Below, in pieces: positions 8,104 through 15,388 of a stretch of 64,000 nucleotides of DNA. A program made the position numbers and the translations under genes. Source of the stretch: Bacillota bacterium (GTDB lineage Bacteria; Bacillota; Clostridia; Oscillospirales; Ruminococcaceae); NCBI GenBank assembly GCA_023391875.1, contig JAEWAB010000001.1, forward strand, positions 1 through 64,000. The letters run 5' to 3'. The notes under the pieces are model-generated. The model was given only the letters and a program-made list of their open reading frames with translations. It searched no databases and had not been told where the DNA came from. Position 1 is the stretch's first letter. Every line of letters begins with the position of its first letter.

Positions 8104-8517
8104 CTATTTTTGCTGCCGATTACCATCGCTTTTCTTTTGAAGCCTTTTGTGTTTAAAATTAATGCCGCCAAACAGCTCTTTAACGCCCAGCACAAGCAAA
8201 AACGCCGCGAACACCTTCGACAATATATGGTCCCCCAGCTGCCGAGCCAAGAAAAAACCGGCAAAAACGCCCGCCACGCCCGTCAGCACGCCTATTGCCG
8301 CCAGCTTGTAGTGAACCAGCTTGTTTTTGCTGTGTAGAATGAGCGCGGTAATGGCGACAGGCACAAAAAAAATAAGGTTGATGCCCTGTGCCTTGGTTTG
8401 AGACATCTGCGCGACAGCGGTAAGATAGATGAGCAACACCCCGCCGCCGCCCATGCCGAGCGCGCCCAAAAGCGCCGAGGCAAAGCCCGCCAACGCCTGT
8501 ATCAGTATCTCGGTCAT
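8104..8517 (-). CDS. TauE/SafE-type exporter, half-size subunit 2
   Basis: A 137-residue membrane protein with four hydrophobic segments covering only one repeat of the normally two-repeat TauE/SafE (DUF81) anion exporter family. The GALGMGGGGVLL motif near the N-terminus is the family's glycine-rich repeat signature. A Lys/Arg-rich tail ends it. It overlaps the upstream half-size gene by four bases, so the two are translationally coupled. I infer that both halves assemble into one transporter. Sulfite, sulfoacetate or another organo-anion are possible substrates. A full-length homologue occurs at 57301-58080. Confidence 0.8.
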   Translation of the reverse strand: MTEILIQALAGFASALLGALGMGGGGVLLIYLTAVAQMSQTKAQGINLIFFVPVAITALILHSKNKLVHYKLAAIGVLTGVAGVFAGFFLARQLGDHILSKVFAAFLLVLGVKELFGGINFKHKRLQKKSDGNRQQK

Positions 8518-8864
8518 CGCATCAGCAGCCGCACGGCGGCAACGATCACCAGCGCCCCAAACAGCCGCCGAAGCAGTGTATTGGAGGCCTTTTTCAGCAG
8601 CAAGGCGCCCACCAGCGCGCCGATCACCCCCGCGGGGATAAACGGCAGGGCGTCGCTGAGCGCAAGCCCACCCGCCCGCAGATACAGATAGCCGCTGAGC
8701 ACCGAGAGCGGCATGGTAATGGCGATGGAGGTCGCGTGAGCGTCCTTTGGTTCCAGCCCCGCCTTTTTGAGCATCGGTACGGCCACCATACCGCCGCCCG
8801 CACCAAAAAGGCCGTTGAGCAGGCCCACCGCAAGGCCGAGCAGTGCGCCGCCGAGCTTTTTCAT
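8514..8864 (-). CDS. TauE/SafE-type exporter, half-size subunit 1
   Basis: A 116-residue membrane protein with four hydrophobic segments and the repeat signature GLLNGLFGAGGGMVAVP near residues 13-29, the first-repeat counterpart of the gene it overlaps. The ATG at 8864 has AGGGGAG upstream; an in-frame extension toward 8957 is Arg-rich and lacks a site, so I reject it. Normal TauE/SafE proteins are about 250 residues, so these two genes together equal one. Whether this is an ancestral arrangement or a split gene cannot be decided here. Confidence 0.8.
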   Translation of the reverse strand: MKKLGGALLGLAVGLLNGLFGAGGGMVAVPMLKKAGLEPKDAHATSIAITMPLSVLSGYLYLRAGGLALSDALPFIPAGVIGALVGALLLKKASNTLLRRLFGALVIVAAVRLLMR

Positions 8865-8979
8865 ACCGCTACACTCCCCTTGCCTCGTAATACTGATTCT
8901 TCTGCCCCGCCTTCGAAAGCGGATTGAACGGTAATTCGGCGGTTTATAGCCGCCCACGCCATAGGCCTTTACACAAAAA

Positions 8980-9011
8980 ACGAGCCATGGAACTAGTGTT
9001 CCATGGCTCGT
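8980..9011 (-). terminator. Strong intrinsic terminator, minus strand
   Basis: A perfect 14-pair stem, ACGAGCCATGGAAC (8980-8993) with GTTCCATGGCTCGT (8998-9011), and a TTTTTT run on the minus strand. It would end transcripts coming from the DUF1292/6S-like RNA region. Confidence 0.8.
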
Positions 9012-9088
9012 TTGTATTTATTCTGCGGTTTTTTACGTCCTTAATCGCCTTAATAGGTACACCAAGGTGATTATTTTTAAAAGGTTAA

Positions 9089-9280
9089 CCCGCCCGGCCG
9101 TTGTACGACTACATTAAACCCGTCACACGACAGGTGGGTACGCTCCTGGAGGGTTTTCGCTCCCTTCGTCCACACATACCCGAAATCGGTATGGCGGGAG
9201 GTCTGCAGGCCGCCTTCAGAGCCGCGTTCCCGTTTAATGCTTGTTGGATTTATATACGCCGCACTATCGCACTGGGCAGG
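9089..9280 (-). ncRNA. Rod-shaped structured RNA, possibly 6S RNA
   Basis: The segment folds end to end. The outer helix pairs 9280-9274 with 9095-9089, the next pairs CATTAAAC (9239-9232) with GTTTAATG (9119-9112), and inner helices include CTCCC/GGGAG and an apical CATACC/GGTATG hairpin. Size (about 190 nt) and the long rod with internal bubbles fit 6S RNA, which binds sigma-70-type RNA polymerase. The outer helix contains a G-U pair on the minus strand that would be an A-C mismatch on the plus strand, which favours minus-strand transcription. I found no clear promoter, so the name is tentative. The rest of the 8865-9317 gap is non-coding. Confidence 0.45.
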
Positions 9281-9317
9281 ATACGAAATCCGCTTGTTTT
9301 ACATCTAAAGTTTAGAC

Positions 9318-9617
9318 TTATTCCTCAAAGTCATATTCATCCGAAAGGCGCTCCACAAACATGGCGGCAATCCGGTTGAACTCTTCTTCGTCCTCTATAT
9401 AAGCGAGAAACTCCTCGCCGTCTTCTTCCTCGCTTCTCAACACGATCAGCTGGCCGTCGTCCTCGTCTTCCTCGAAGTCCTCTTCGCTAGCAGGCAACAG
9501 CGCTACATAGTGCTTATCGTCTACATCAAGCTCATCAAGTATCTCAAATTCATGCTCATTGCCGTCTTCATCGGTAAGGGATAAGATGTTCGGGCCAAAT
9601 TCCATTTCTTCTGACAT
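9318..9617 (-). CDS. DUF1292 (YrzB-like) acidic protein
   Basis: A 99-residue, very acidic protein. The pattern I-L-x-L-x-D-E-x-G-x-E-x-E-F-x-(I/V)-L, then a YVALLPA strand and a central Asp/Glu-rich stretch, is typical of DUF1292. B. subtilis YrzB belongs to this family and lies next to the alaS-yrrK region; its function is not established. The ATG at 9617 has GGAGG six bases upstream; a longer frame to 9752 has no site. Its 3' end is 37 bases from the rod-shaped RNA. Confidence 0.85.
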   Translation of the reverse strand: MSEEMEFGPNILSLTDEDGNEHEFEILDELDVDDKHYVALLPASEEDFEEDEDDGQLIVLRSEEEDGEEFLAYIEDEEEFNRIAAMFVERLSDEYDFEE

Positions 9618-9794
9618 GATAACCTCCATCGGCCTAAATATAAGCCTAATAACATTGAAGAATAAGCCTTGCTGAAAGTCGCACCAGCAGTTTCTCTGCA
9701 TGCTTAAATTGTAAGGCAAATGCCCAGCGTTGTCAATAACAATTATTAGCACCGCAATATATATATTTTTTCAACAAAATGTTAATAAAATATA

Positions 9795-9823
9795 TTGACT
9801 TTGTATAATTATTGTGTTATATT
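9795..9823 (+). promoter_or_regulatory. Strong sigma-A promoter
   Basis: TTGACT (9795-9800), 17 bases, TATATT (9818-9823). It heads a transcript that would run about 470 bases to the terminator at 10269. Confidence 0.75.
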
Positions 9824-9878
9824 AAAGACACGGAAAGAGAGGAAACATCTTTCAATCAATAATAAGGAGGCGGGTCCA

Positions 9879-9947
9879 ATGTATCAGTTAAAGGGCGGGT
9901 TTAAGCGGTTTGCACGATCAATTAGGCCTGCCGGTAAGATAGCCTGA
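9879..9947 (+). CDS. Candidate 22-residue basic peptide
   Basis: An ATG placed eight bases after a perfect AAGGAGG opens a 22-codon frame beginning MYQLKGGFKRFARS and ending in GKIA. The peptide is strongly basic (three Lys, three Arg, no acidic residue). A near-consensus promoter lies 56 bases upstream, so translation is plausible. The sequence after its stop codon (9948-10268) has no continuing frame; it may be a long 3' UTR, a dual-function RNA or a decayed gene. On the opposite strand, 10013-10096 encodes a 27-residue frame with an AGGAAG site. I do not recognise either peptide. Confidence 0.4.
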   Translation: MYQLKGGFKRFARSIRPAGKIA

Positions 9948-10268
9948 ATCGTTTTACGTTCTTCGTGGCTTGAGCACTGAACGGCGATCAACCCCCGCGC
10001 AGATTAAATCGCTTAGCGCATTGCCCTAGCAGGTACAATAATATCTGCAAAACAGGCAATCAGCTTTCCTTCAGCGGTTTTCTTCGGTGCCGGCATCGGT
10101 TTCTTCCTTTAACGTTCTTCCCTTCTGTACACACTCCAGAAGTTTTACTCAGGCCGCGCGGCCAAACAAAAAGCGATTGTAAAAGGCACGTTTTAAGCAC
10201 CTATTTCCATCTTACTCAGTAGGTGATACCGATGTTCTAGGTTTTAGGTTTTAACTGTCAACATATTG

Positions 10269-10303
10269 GGTACTCCGGCTTGCGCAGCCGGAGTACCTTT
10301 TTT
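10269..10303 (+). terminator. Strong intrinsic terminator
   Basis: A perfect 12-pair stem GGTACTCCGGCT (10269-10280) with AGCCGGAGTACC (10286-10297), loop TGCGC, then seven T. It closes the transcript that starts near 9830. Confidence 0.85.
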
Positions 10304-10346
10304 ATTTTTAGCACCGTCTTGTCTGTAAAACTTCACCTTTTAATGC

Positions 10347-10473
10347 TTGCCAGAGCACGCCGAATAGGGTATAATAAGCGCATTGGGGTTGTATAAGCAG
10401 TTTGGCTGTTCAAGCGCTTATTATACATTTTTATGTCCACCGCCTCGCCCCTACGGGGCAACCGGCGGGAATG
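10347..10473 (+). promoter_or_regulatory. Structured promoter element, copy 1
   Basis: A promoter TTGCCA (10347-10352), 17 bases, TATAAT (10370-10375) is embedded in a 13-base inverted repeat GTATAATAAGCGC (10369-10381) / GCGCTTATTATAC (10414-10426). About 20 bases later comes a helix CTCGCC (10444-10449) with GGCGGG (10464-10469) around a CCCC-TAC-GGGG-type hairpin, followed by AATG. The same arrangement occurs at 41744-41848. It lies about 150 bases upstream of the cyclophilin gene and may give it a structured leader or produce a small RNA. Confidence 0.55.
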
Positions 10474-10477
10474 AACG

Positions 10478-10513
10478 ATTATACCACAAACGCGTTTGCG
10501 TTTATGGTATAAT
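10478..10513. promoter_or_regulatory. 16-base imperfect inverted repeat
   Basis: ATTATACCACAAACGC (10478-10493) and GCGTTTATGGTATAAT (10498-10513) pair with a single mismatch around GTTT. Each arm contains a TATAAT-like box reading outward. It lies between the structured element and the cyclophilin gene and could be an operator or a pair of divergent -10 boxes. It does not occur at the second copy of the element. Confidence 0.45.
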
Positions 10514-10626
10514 ACTCAAAGCCTTTGTCATGAATATCTCCGAAGCTGCCGCTTGTGCGGCAATATCGGTATAAACAGGCATTTTATCGTAAAAAAACTA
10601 TATACGTACGGGAGATGTGGTTAAAA

Positions 10627-11310
10627 ATGAAACGCTTACATATTCTAAAGGCAGTGCTCGTCATGGCGGCAATGTCCCTATTTTTATTATCAGGATGCGG
10701 AGGTAGTTTAGTGTTAAAGCAGTATAAAGAGGTTAAGGCCGACGCCCCTACGGCGGTAATCAAAACCACTATGGGCGATATCAAGGTTGTTCTCTTCCCC
10801 GACGAGGCGCCCAAGGCCGTGGAAAATTTTCTTACCCTTGCCAAGGACGGCAAATATAACGGCGTACGTTTTCACCGCGTAATCAAAGACTTCATGGTGC
10901 AGGGCGGCGATACCGAGGGCCTGGATGGCATGGGCGGCCAGAGCATCTGGGGCACCCCCTTTGAGGATGAATTCTCCGACAACCTGTGGAACTTCAGGGG
11001 TGCATTGTCGATGGCAAACCCCGGAGTGGAAGATAGCAATGGCAGCCAGTTCTTTATTGTACAGGCCCCCACGGTGGACGACCAGCTGATCGCACAGATG
11101 AAGGACGCCGGCTTCCCCGCACAGGTAATCGACAAATATAAGGAAAACGGCGGCACCCCTTGGCTGGATAGAAAGCACACGGTATTCGGCCAGGTGATCG
11201 AGGGCATGGATATCGTTGATAAGATGGTAGAGGTTAAGACCGACTCCAACGACAAGCCTCTTGAGGATATTACCATTGAGAGCATCGAAGTAACCGAACC
11301 CCAAAAATAA
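10627..11310 (+). CDS. Cyclophilin-type peptidyl-prolyl isomerase, lipoprotein
   Basis: About 227 residues: a lipoprotein signal with lipobox LLSGC near residue 21, then a single cyclophilin domain. Recognisable elements are the catalytic FHRVIKDFMVQGGD, GGQSIWGTPFEDEF, LSMAN and the SQFFI strand, all in family order. It should speed proline isomerisation during folding of exported proteins on the outer membrane surface. The canonical Trp of eukaryotic cyclophilins is not retained in place, as in many bacterial forms. I prefer the ATG at 10627, giving a proper signal peptide; GGGAG lies 13 bases upstream, slightly far. Confidence 0.88.
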   Translation: MKRLHILKAVLVMAAMSLFLLSGCGGSLVLKQYKEVKADAPTAVIKTTMGDIKVVLFPDEAPKAVENFLTLAKDGKYNGVRFHRVIKDFMVQGGDTEGLDGMGGQSIWGTPFEDEFSDNLWNFRGALSMANPGVEDSNGSQFFIVQAPTVDDQLIAQMKDAGFPAQVIDKYKENGGTPWLDRKHTVFGQVIEGMDIVDKMVEVKTDSNDKPLEDITIESIEVTEPQK

Positions 11311-11353
11311 GCCAAGCTGCCGAAAGGGTAAGCTCTATATTGAAGTTGTGAGA

Positions 11354-11390
11354 AGAGCCACGGAACAGTATTTGTTCCCGTGGCTCTTTG
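11354..11390 (+). terminator. Intrinsic terminator after cyclophilin gene
   Basis: AGAGCCACGG (11354-11363) pairs with CCGTGGCTCT (11378-11387), with an inner AACA/TGTT extension, followed by TTT. A second stem GCGCAAA/TTTGCGC at 11414-11435 lies nearer the minus-strand gene's stop codon. Confidence 0.7.
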
Positions 11391-11449
11391 TGCGCATGAT
11401 GCTCATAATCACCGCGCAAAAGCTTTTCTTTGCGCTTATACCGTACTGA

Positions 11450-12178
11450 TTATTTCAATAAAATTGATATAGAATGAAACACCAAGAATATTCCGATAGT
11501 ACCAACAACCATTGGGGCAATGATAGTTACCCATTTCGCCAATTGTTTTTTCATAATTCTATAAAGGCGATCAAACTTATCTTGGGCTTTGATATAAACA
11601 AAATACAAAATCATTAGTGGTAATGTATAAATCGTATTATATACAACAAGAATGAACGTCACTTGAATCAGCGAGAGCTGATAATTTAAAAGAATTGCCA
11701 GAAAAGCAAAATAAGGTATCGCGGTTGTTAATTCTGTAATCGTTGCCCCTACCCCCAAGGCCAGTAAAGCCATTGGAGACACGGATTTTATTTTGCGCGC
11801 GGCTTCTGCTTCGTCGTTGCCTTCGCTCTCACCGGAATTTAAGGCTCGAATTTGCCTTTTAAGTGATTCAATCTTTGTATTATGTATTAAATAGCAAACC
11901 GTAATAAGAAAGGCGATCCCCAGTATCAGCTCACAGGTAAACAGCATTTGCTCATGCTTTTCTATAAGCATGCTAAAAAAATCACCAACAAGAGCAGTCA
12001 GGCCGAAATATACCAGAAATCCGCTTGCCAAATTTACAATCCCGGTTGGTATAATAAAATACCAAATGTGCTTTGGCTTTTTTACCATACCCTGCAAGAC
12101 AAATTGCTGTGTGATGGCAATTGGATTAAGGCTGTCTGCTGCGCTTGTCAAAATCGTAGAAACCAGCAATCCCCACAT
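11450..12178 (-). CDS. LysE-superfamily/GAP-type membrane protein under guanidine riboswitch
   Basis: A 242-residue integral membrane protein with about six hydrophobic segments arranged as two sets of three, separated by a charged loop (residues 106-133). The N-terminal SAADSLNPIAI motif resembles the helix-1 signature of LysE/CcdA-related transporters and the GAP (Sap) family. The ATG follows GAGAAGGAG. Its leader holds a guanidine-I class aptamer and an attenuator, so the gene should be switched on by guanidinium. I therefore infer guanidine export or a related task; the protein family itself does not prove it. It is AT-rich compared with its neighbours. Confidence 0.75.
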   Translation of the reverse strand: MWGLLVSTILTSAADSLNPIAITQQFVLQGMVKKPKHIWYFIIPTGIVNLASGFLVYFGLTALVGDFFSMLIEKHEQMLFTCELILGIAFLITVCYLIHNTKIESLKRQIRALNSGESEGNDEAEAARKIKSVSPMALLALGVGATITELTTAIPYFAFLAILLNYQLSLIQVTFILVVYNTIYTLPLMILYFVYIKAQDKFDRLYRIMKKQLAKWVTIIAPMVVGTIGIFLVFHSISILLK

Positions 12179-12201
12179 GTTATCTTCTCCTTCTCATGGG
12201 C

Positions 12202-12243
12202 AAAAAAATAAGCCCAGGAGTATTAAAAATAACTCCTAGGCTT
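12202..12243 (-). terminator. Attenuator terminator of guanidine riboswitch
   Basis: On the minus strand AAGCCTAGGAGT (12243-12232) pairs with ACTCCTGGGCTT (12221-12210), followed by a T-run (ATTTTTTT, 12209-12202). The left arm is part of the aptamer's conserved 3' segment, so ligand binding and terminator formation exclude each other. Confidence 0.85.
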
Positions 12244-12330
12244 TTATCCCACCGTGTACACAATCTGCAAGATTGCGCGTTTTCTCTCGGACCAGACTAA
12301 TAATCTCTATTACGGAACCCTAGAAAACTA
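12232..12330 (-). promoter_or_regulatory. Guanidine-I (ykkC subtype 1) riboswitch aptamer
   Basis: The minus strand carries the ykkC landmarks in order: CTAGGGTTCCG (about 12323-12313), CTGGTCCGAGAGAAAAC (around 12290), ACACGG, GGGATAAAAGCC and TAGGAG (ending near 12233). GGTCCGAGAG together with ACACGG and GGGATAAAAGCC matches the guanidine-binding subtype, not the PRPP/ppGpp variants that carry changes at these sites. The conserved 3' segment is shared with the terminator listed above, so guanidinium binding should permit read-through into the membrane-protein gene. Confidence 0.85.
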
Positions 12331-12354
12331 AAATAATATTCAGTTGTAGTGATA

Positions 12355-12383
12355 ATACTATCAAAAAACACAAGCTATGTCAA
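12355..12383 (-). promoter_or_regulatory. Promoter of riboswitch-controlled gene
   Basis: Minus-strand TTGACA (12383-12378), 17-base spacer, TAGTAT (12360-12355). Predicted start near 12348, about 20 bases before the aptamer. Confidence 0.75.
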
Positions 12384-12479
12384 CAAGTATATCTATGGAT
12401 TTTATGTTTTACAAATAACGTAACCTGCTATACATAGACGCTTTAGTACGGCAACACACCAAAAACTCCTCTGCCCTTA

Positions 12480-12974
12480 TTACTCATTTAAATCCTTTTT
12501 CATCAATAACAAATGATACTCATTTTTACCAATCGTAATCGTTTCACAAGAATATTGTACGAAGCCTTTCTTTATATAAAATAAGATAGCGGGTTTATTC
12601 ATTTCAAGAACGCCCAGTGTCAAAGATCTTTTGCCGTTTATTTTTGCTATGTCCTCCGCTTTATCCATAAATCTGGAGCCTGTACCCATACCTTTATAGC
12701 TTTTGAGCATATATAGTCGGTCTATCTCTAAAGAGTTTGGTTTTAGGGTGTACTTCATATATCCAACAGGTTTATCATCCACACAAAAGAACAAAAAGTG
12801 GTTCGAGATATCTTCAAATTCTTTTTTCAAATTATCTAGGGAATACTTACCCTTTACATATGCTTCTACATCTTCGCTGTCAAGTAGGTCATAAAATGCT
12901 TCTAAATATGCTGTCTGGCTGATTCCTTGCAACTCCTCTAAATCATTTAAGTTGCAATATCTAAAATACTCCAT
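12480..12974 (-). CDS. GNAT-family N-acetyltransferase
   Basis: A 164-residue acetyl-CoA-dependent transferase. The GNAT motif A is visible as LYMLKSYKGMGTGSRFMDKA (around 88-107), followed by LGVLEMNKPAILFYIKKGF, the typical motif B with the Asn and the Tyr-x-Lys-x-Gly-Phe ending. The pattern resembles PaiA-like polyamine acetyltransferases, but the substrate cannot be fixed. The gene is notably AT-rich and has codon use unlike the flanking housekeeping genes, hinting at recent acquisition. Confidence 0.85.
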   Translation of the reverse strand: MEYFRYCNLNDLEELQGISQTAYLEAFYDLLDSEDVEAYVKGKYSLDNLKKEFEDISNHFLFFCVDDKPVGYMKYTLKPNSLEIDRLYMLKSYKGMGTGSRFMDKAEDIAKINGKRSLTLGVLEMNKPAILFYIKKGFVQYSCETITIGKNEYHLLLMKKDLNE

Positions 12975-13030
12975 CCTTATTGCATCCTTCCGTATTGCTG
13001 ATTGGTGAAACCACGTCCCTATATATACTG

Positions 13031-13056
13031 AGAAAGGACCATTAGCTAATGCTAAT
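13031..13056 (+). terminator. Stem-loop with T-run
   Basis: GAAAGG and ATTAGC pair with GCTAAT and CCTTTC around TAAT, followed by TTTTTT on the plus strand. No plus-strand gene ends here, so its real use may be as the 3' structure of the minus-strand phosphoesterase gene, whose stop codon overlaps the T-run. Confidence 0.5.
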
Positions 13057-13069
13057 CGCCCTTTCTTTT

Positions 13070-13768
13070 TTAATACTTCTTTTTCTTCTTATTAAGAACC
13101 ACATCCTCCACCGGCAACACCTCTCGGAATACCGCGTGCTGTACGTGGCTGAGCTTTCTGTCTACATGGTAGCAGCCGAAAAACCATTTTTTGTAGCGGC
13201 ACTCTCTGAGTACCCGCTCAAAGAAGGCGTTAAGCGGGTTGATATTCTCCATCTCTTTCACCAAAGAGCTTTTGATGGTGGTGGCTGCCTCGTATGTAAT
13301 GACGCAGTCCACGGAATAGTTTGTATCCTCCAGACGAAAGGCCGCCTGCTCGATCTCGGCTTTGGTGGGAAGCTCCCGCGTGAGATAGGCGGAGGTGGTA
13401 TCGTCCACCTCGCGGTCTTCACGCTCGCCGCCGCCCATGGCAAAGATCTTTTTGCCCTCCAGCTCAAACACCTGCCCGCGCTCAAGGTAAAAGAGGCGTT
13501 TCCCCAAGCAGCGAACCTTACCCCCGAACAGCTCCTGCTCGGGATAGGCGGCAAGCAGCTCAAAGTTTTCGTGCACACCGTCGATAAACAGCGTGGTATA
13601 GCGGCGGTGGGCAATCCACTTGATCTTCTTTTGCTCCTGCTGGCTGCCGTCCCACACAAACCCGAAGTCGCCGCATACGATTAAAAAATCGTTCTTTTTA
13701 AGCCGCCGCAGCGCCTTGTGCTTAAACCTGCTTAGATCTCCGTGCATATCGCCCGTTACATAGATCAA
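13070..13768 (-). CDS. Metallophosphoesterase (calcineurin-like)
   Basis: A 232-residue soluble protein with the calcineurin-type metal motifs GDMHGD (residues 6-11) and VCGDFGFVWDG (about 31-41). The third motif appears as DGVHENFELL instead of the usual GNHE, then a GGG-ERED loop. Two or more of the metal ligands (Asp6, His8, Asp34, Glu in VHE) are therefore present, but the Asn-to-Val change in the third motif is unusual. Substrate unknown; the neighbours give no clue. The C-terminus is a Lys-rich tail. No close Shine-Dalgarno was needed to choose this ATG: it is the only one that keeps motif 1 intact. Confidence 0.8.
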   Translation of the reverse strand: MIYVTGDMHGDLSRFKHKALRRLKKNDFLIVCGDFGFVWDGSQQEQKKIKWIAHRRYTTLFIDGVHENFELLAAYPEQELFGGKVRCLGKRLFYLERGQVFELEGKKIFAMGGGEREDREVDDTTSAYLTRELPTKAEIEQAAFRLEDTNYSVDCVITYEAATTIKSSLVKEMENINPLNAFFERVLRECRYKKWFFGCYHVDRKLSHVQHAVFREVLPVEDVVLNKKKKKY

Positions 13769-13824
13769 GAATAACCACCCTCATCTAAGTGATAGCTGCC
13801 GTGAATGCCCGAACCAACCTAAGG

Positions 13825-15135
13825 TTACCGCGCACCCACCGCAAGACGAATGGCGTTGTCAAGGTCGGTAATAATGTCGGCGGGGTCTTCAAGGCCGATA
13901 GAAAGACGTACCGTTTCCGCCGTAATACCCGTAGCCTTCAGCTGCTCGTCGCTGAGCTGGCTGTGGGTGGTGGTGGCGGGGTGGATAACCTGCGAACGCA
14001 CATCCCCCACGTTGGCAACGTTGCGGATGAGCTTTAAGCTATCGATAAACCTTGCGCCGTTCTCCCTGCTGCCCTTTAGGCCGAAGGTAAACACGGCGCC
14101 CGCGCCCTTGGGCATGTACTTCTTCTTTAAGGCATGGTAACGGTCGGCGGCAAGACCCGGGTAATTGACAAACGAAACATATTCGTTCTTGCTTAAAAAC
14201 TCAGCTACCTTCAAGGCGTTATCGCTGTGGCGCTGCATGCGCAGCGACAGCGTCTCGATGCCCTGCAGAATCATAAAGGCGTTAAAAGGTGAGAGGCAGG
14301 CACCGAGGTCGCGCAGCATCAGCACACGCAGGCGGGTGATAAAGCCCGCGTTTCCGCAATCCTTGCCAAACACCACGCCGTGGTAGCTTACATCCGGTTC
14401 GTTGTACTGCGGGAACCTCGGATTGCCCAAAAACTCGAATTTGCCGTTGTCTACCACCACGCCCGCCATGGAGTTGCCGTGCCCGCCCAGAAACTTGGTG
14501 GCAGAGTGGATAACGATATCCGCCCCAAACTCAAACGGCCTGCAGAGATAGGGGGTGGTAAAGGTGGAATCGGCGATAAACGGGATGCCGTGGCGGTGTG
14601 CCACAGCGGCGATCCCCTCGAGGTCGGCCACATTGGCGTTGGGGTTGCCCACCACCTCCGCGAAAAAGGCCTTGGTTTTATCGGTTACCGCGGCTTCCCA
14701 CGCGCTAAGATCGTCAGGGTTTACAAACTTTACGTGGATGCCGAGGTTTTTAAGCGTAACACCCAACAGGTTGATAGCCCCGCCGTAGATGTTCATAGAC
14801 GAAACAATCTCGTCACCCGCCTTTGCAAGGTTTAAAAGGGTGGCGAAGATAGCGGCATGGCCGGAGGCCATCGAAAGCGCGCCTACCCCGCCCTCCAACG
14901 CCGCCACGCGGCGCTCCAAGGTGTCGCAGGTGGGGTTCATGATGCGTGTGTAGATATTGCCGCCGCGCTTGAGTTCAAACAGCTCCTTGGCATACTCCGA
15001 GCTTTCAAACTCGTAGGCGTTGGTCTGATAGATAGGGGTGCAAACCGAATGCGTTTCGCTGTCGGTTACCTGGCCCGCGTGAATCATCAACGTATCAAAG
15101 CCCAGTGTTTTTTCATCCATCGATTGGTTGCTCAT
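13825..15135 (-). CDS. metY: O-acetylhomoserine sulfhydrylase
   Basis: A PLP enzyme (436 residues) that joins O-acetylhomoserine with sulfide to give homocysteine. Cys/Met-metabolism fold signatures are present: FDTLMIHAGQ, YQTNAYEFESSEYA, RIMNPTCDTLERRVAALEGG, and the PLP-binding lysine near residue 213 in HSATKFLGGHG. The length and the long YHGVVFGKDCGNAGF insertion are typical of the O-acetylhomoserine aminocarboxypropyltransferase branch and not of cystathionine gamma-synthase. Together with metA (Glu111) it makes a direct-sulfhydrylation methionine route. ATG at 15135 follows ACGGAG. I see no S-box in its leader. Confidence 0.93.
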   Translation of the reverse strand: MSNQSMDEKTLGFDTLMIHAGQVTDSETHSVCTPIYQTNAYEFESSEYAKELFELKRGGNIYTRIMNPTCDTLERRVAALEGGVGALSMASGHAAIFATLLNLAKAGDEIVSSMNIYGGAINLLGVTLKNLGIHVKFVNPDDLSAWEAAVTDKTKAFFAEVVGNPNANVADLEGIAAVAHRHGIPFIADSTFTTPYLCRPFEFGADIVIHSATKFLGGHGNSMAGVVVDNGKFEFLGNPRFPQYNEPDVSYHGVVFGKDCGNAGFITRLRVLMLRDLGACLSPFNAFMILQGIETLSLRMQRHSDNALKVAEFLSKNEYVSFVNYPGLAADRYHALKKKYMPKGAGAVFTFGLKGSRENGARFIDSLKLIRNVANVGDVRSQVIHPATTTHSQLSDEQLKATGITAETVRLSIGLEDPADIITDLDNAIRLAVGAR

Positions 15136-15233
15136 GGCGATACTCCGTTCTGTTTATGTGTAAGATACATTTTATACTGTTTGAAAGGGTCTAAAGTTTG
15201 TGCCAAAACAAACTTCCTATTTGTACAAAACTC

Positions 15234-15242
15234 TGTTATAAT
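15234..15242 (+). promoter_or_regulatory. Extended -10 promoter of the carboxypeptidase gene
   Basis: TGTTATAAT (15234-15242) is a TGnTATAAT extended -10 box; no good -35 is seen. The carboxypeptidase start codon lies about 147 bases downstream. Confidence 0.5.
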
Positions 15243-15388
15243 AAAATACAGATGTTTTGCCAAGGATGACTCCTTCATGCTGCCTGCATATTCAGACAGA
15301 ATATCCCTTCCATCACAATAACATGTAGGGAATTGTCCGATAAACTGGCAACATATATATAATACACACTTGTGGAGTGATTGTCTAT

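Noticed and set aside
9841..10268. tmRNA or RNase P RNA in the short-peptide transcript
   Set aside because: No GAGGAAAGTCC, no tRNA-like ends and no tag-peptide reading frame.
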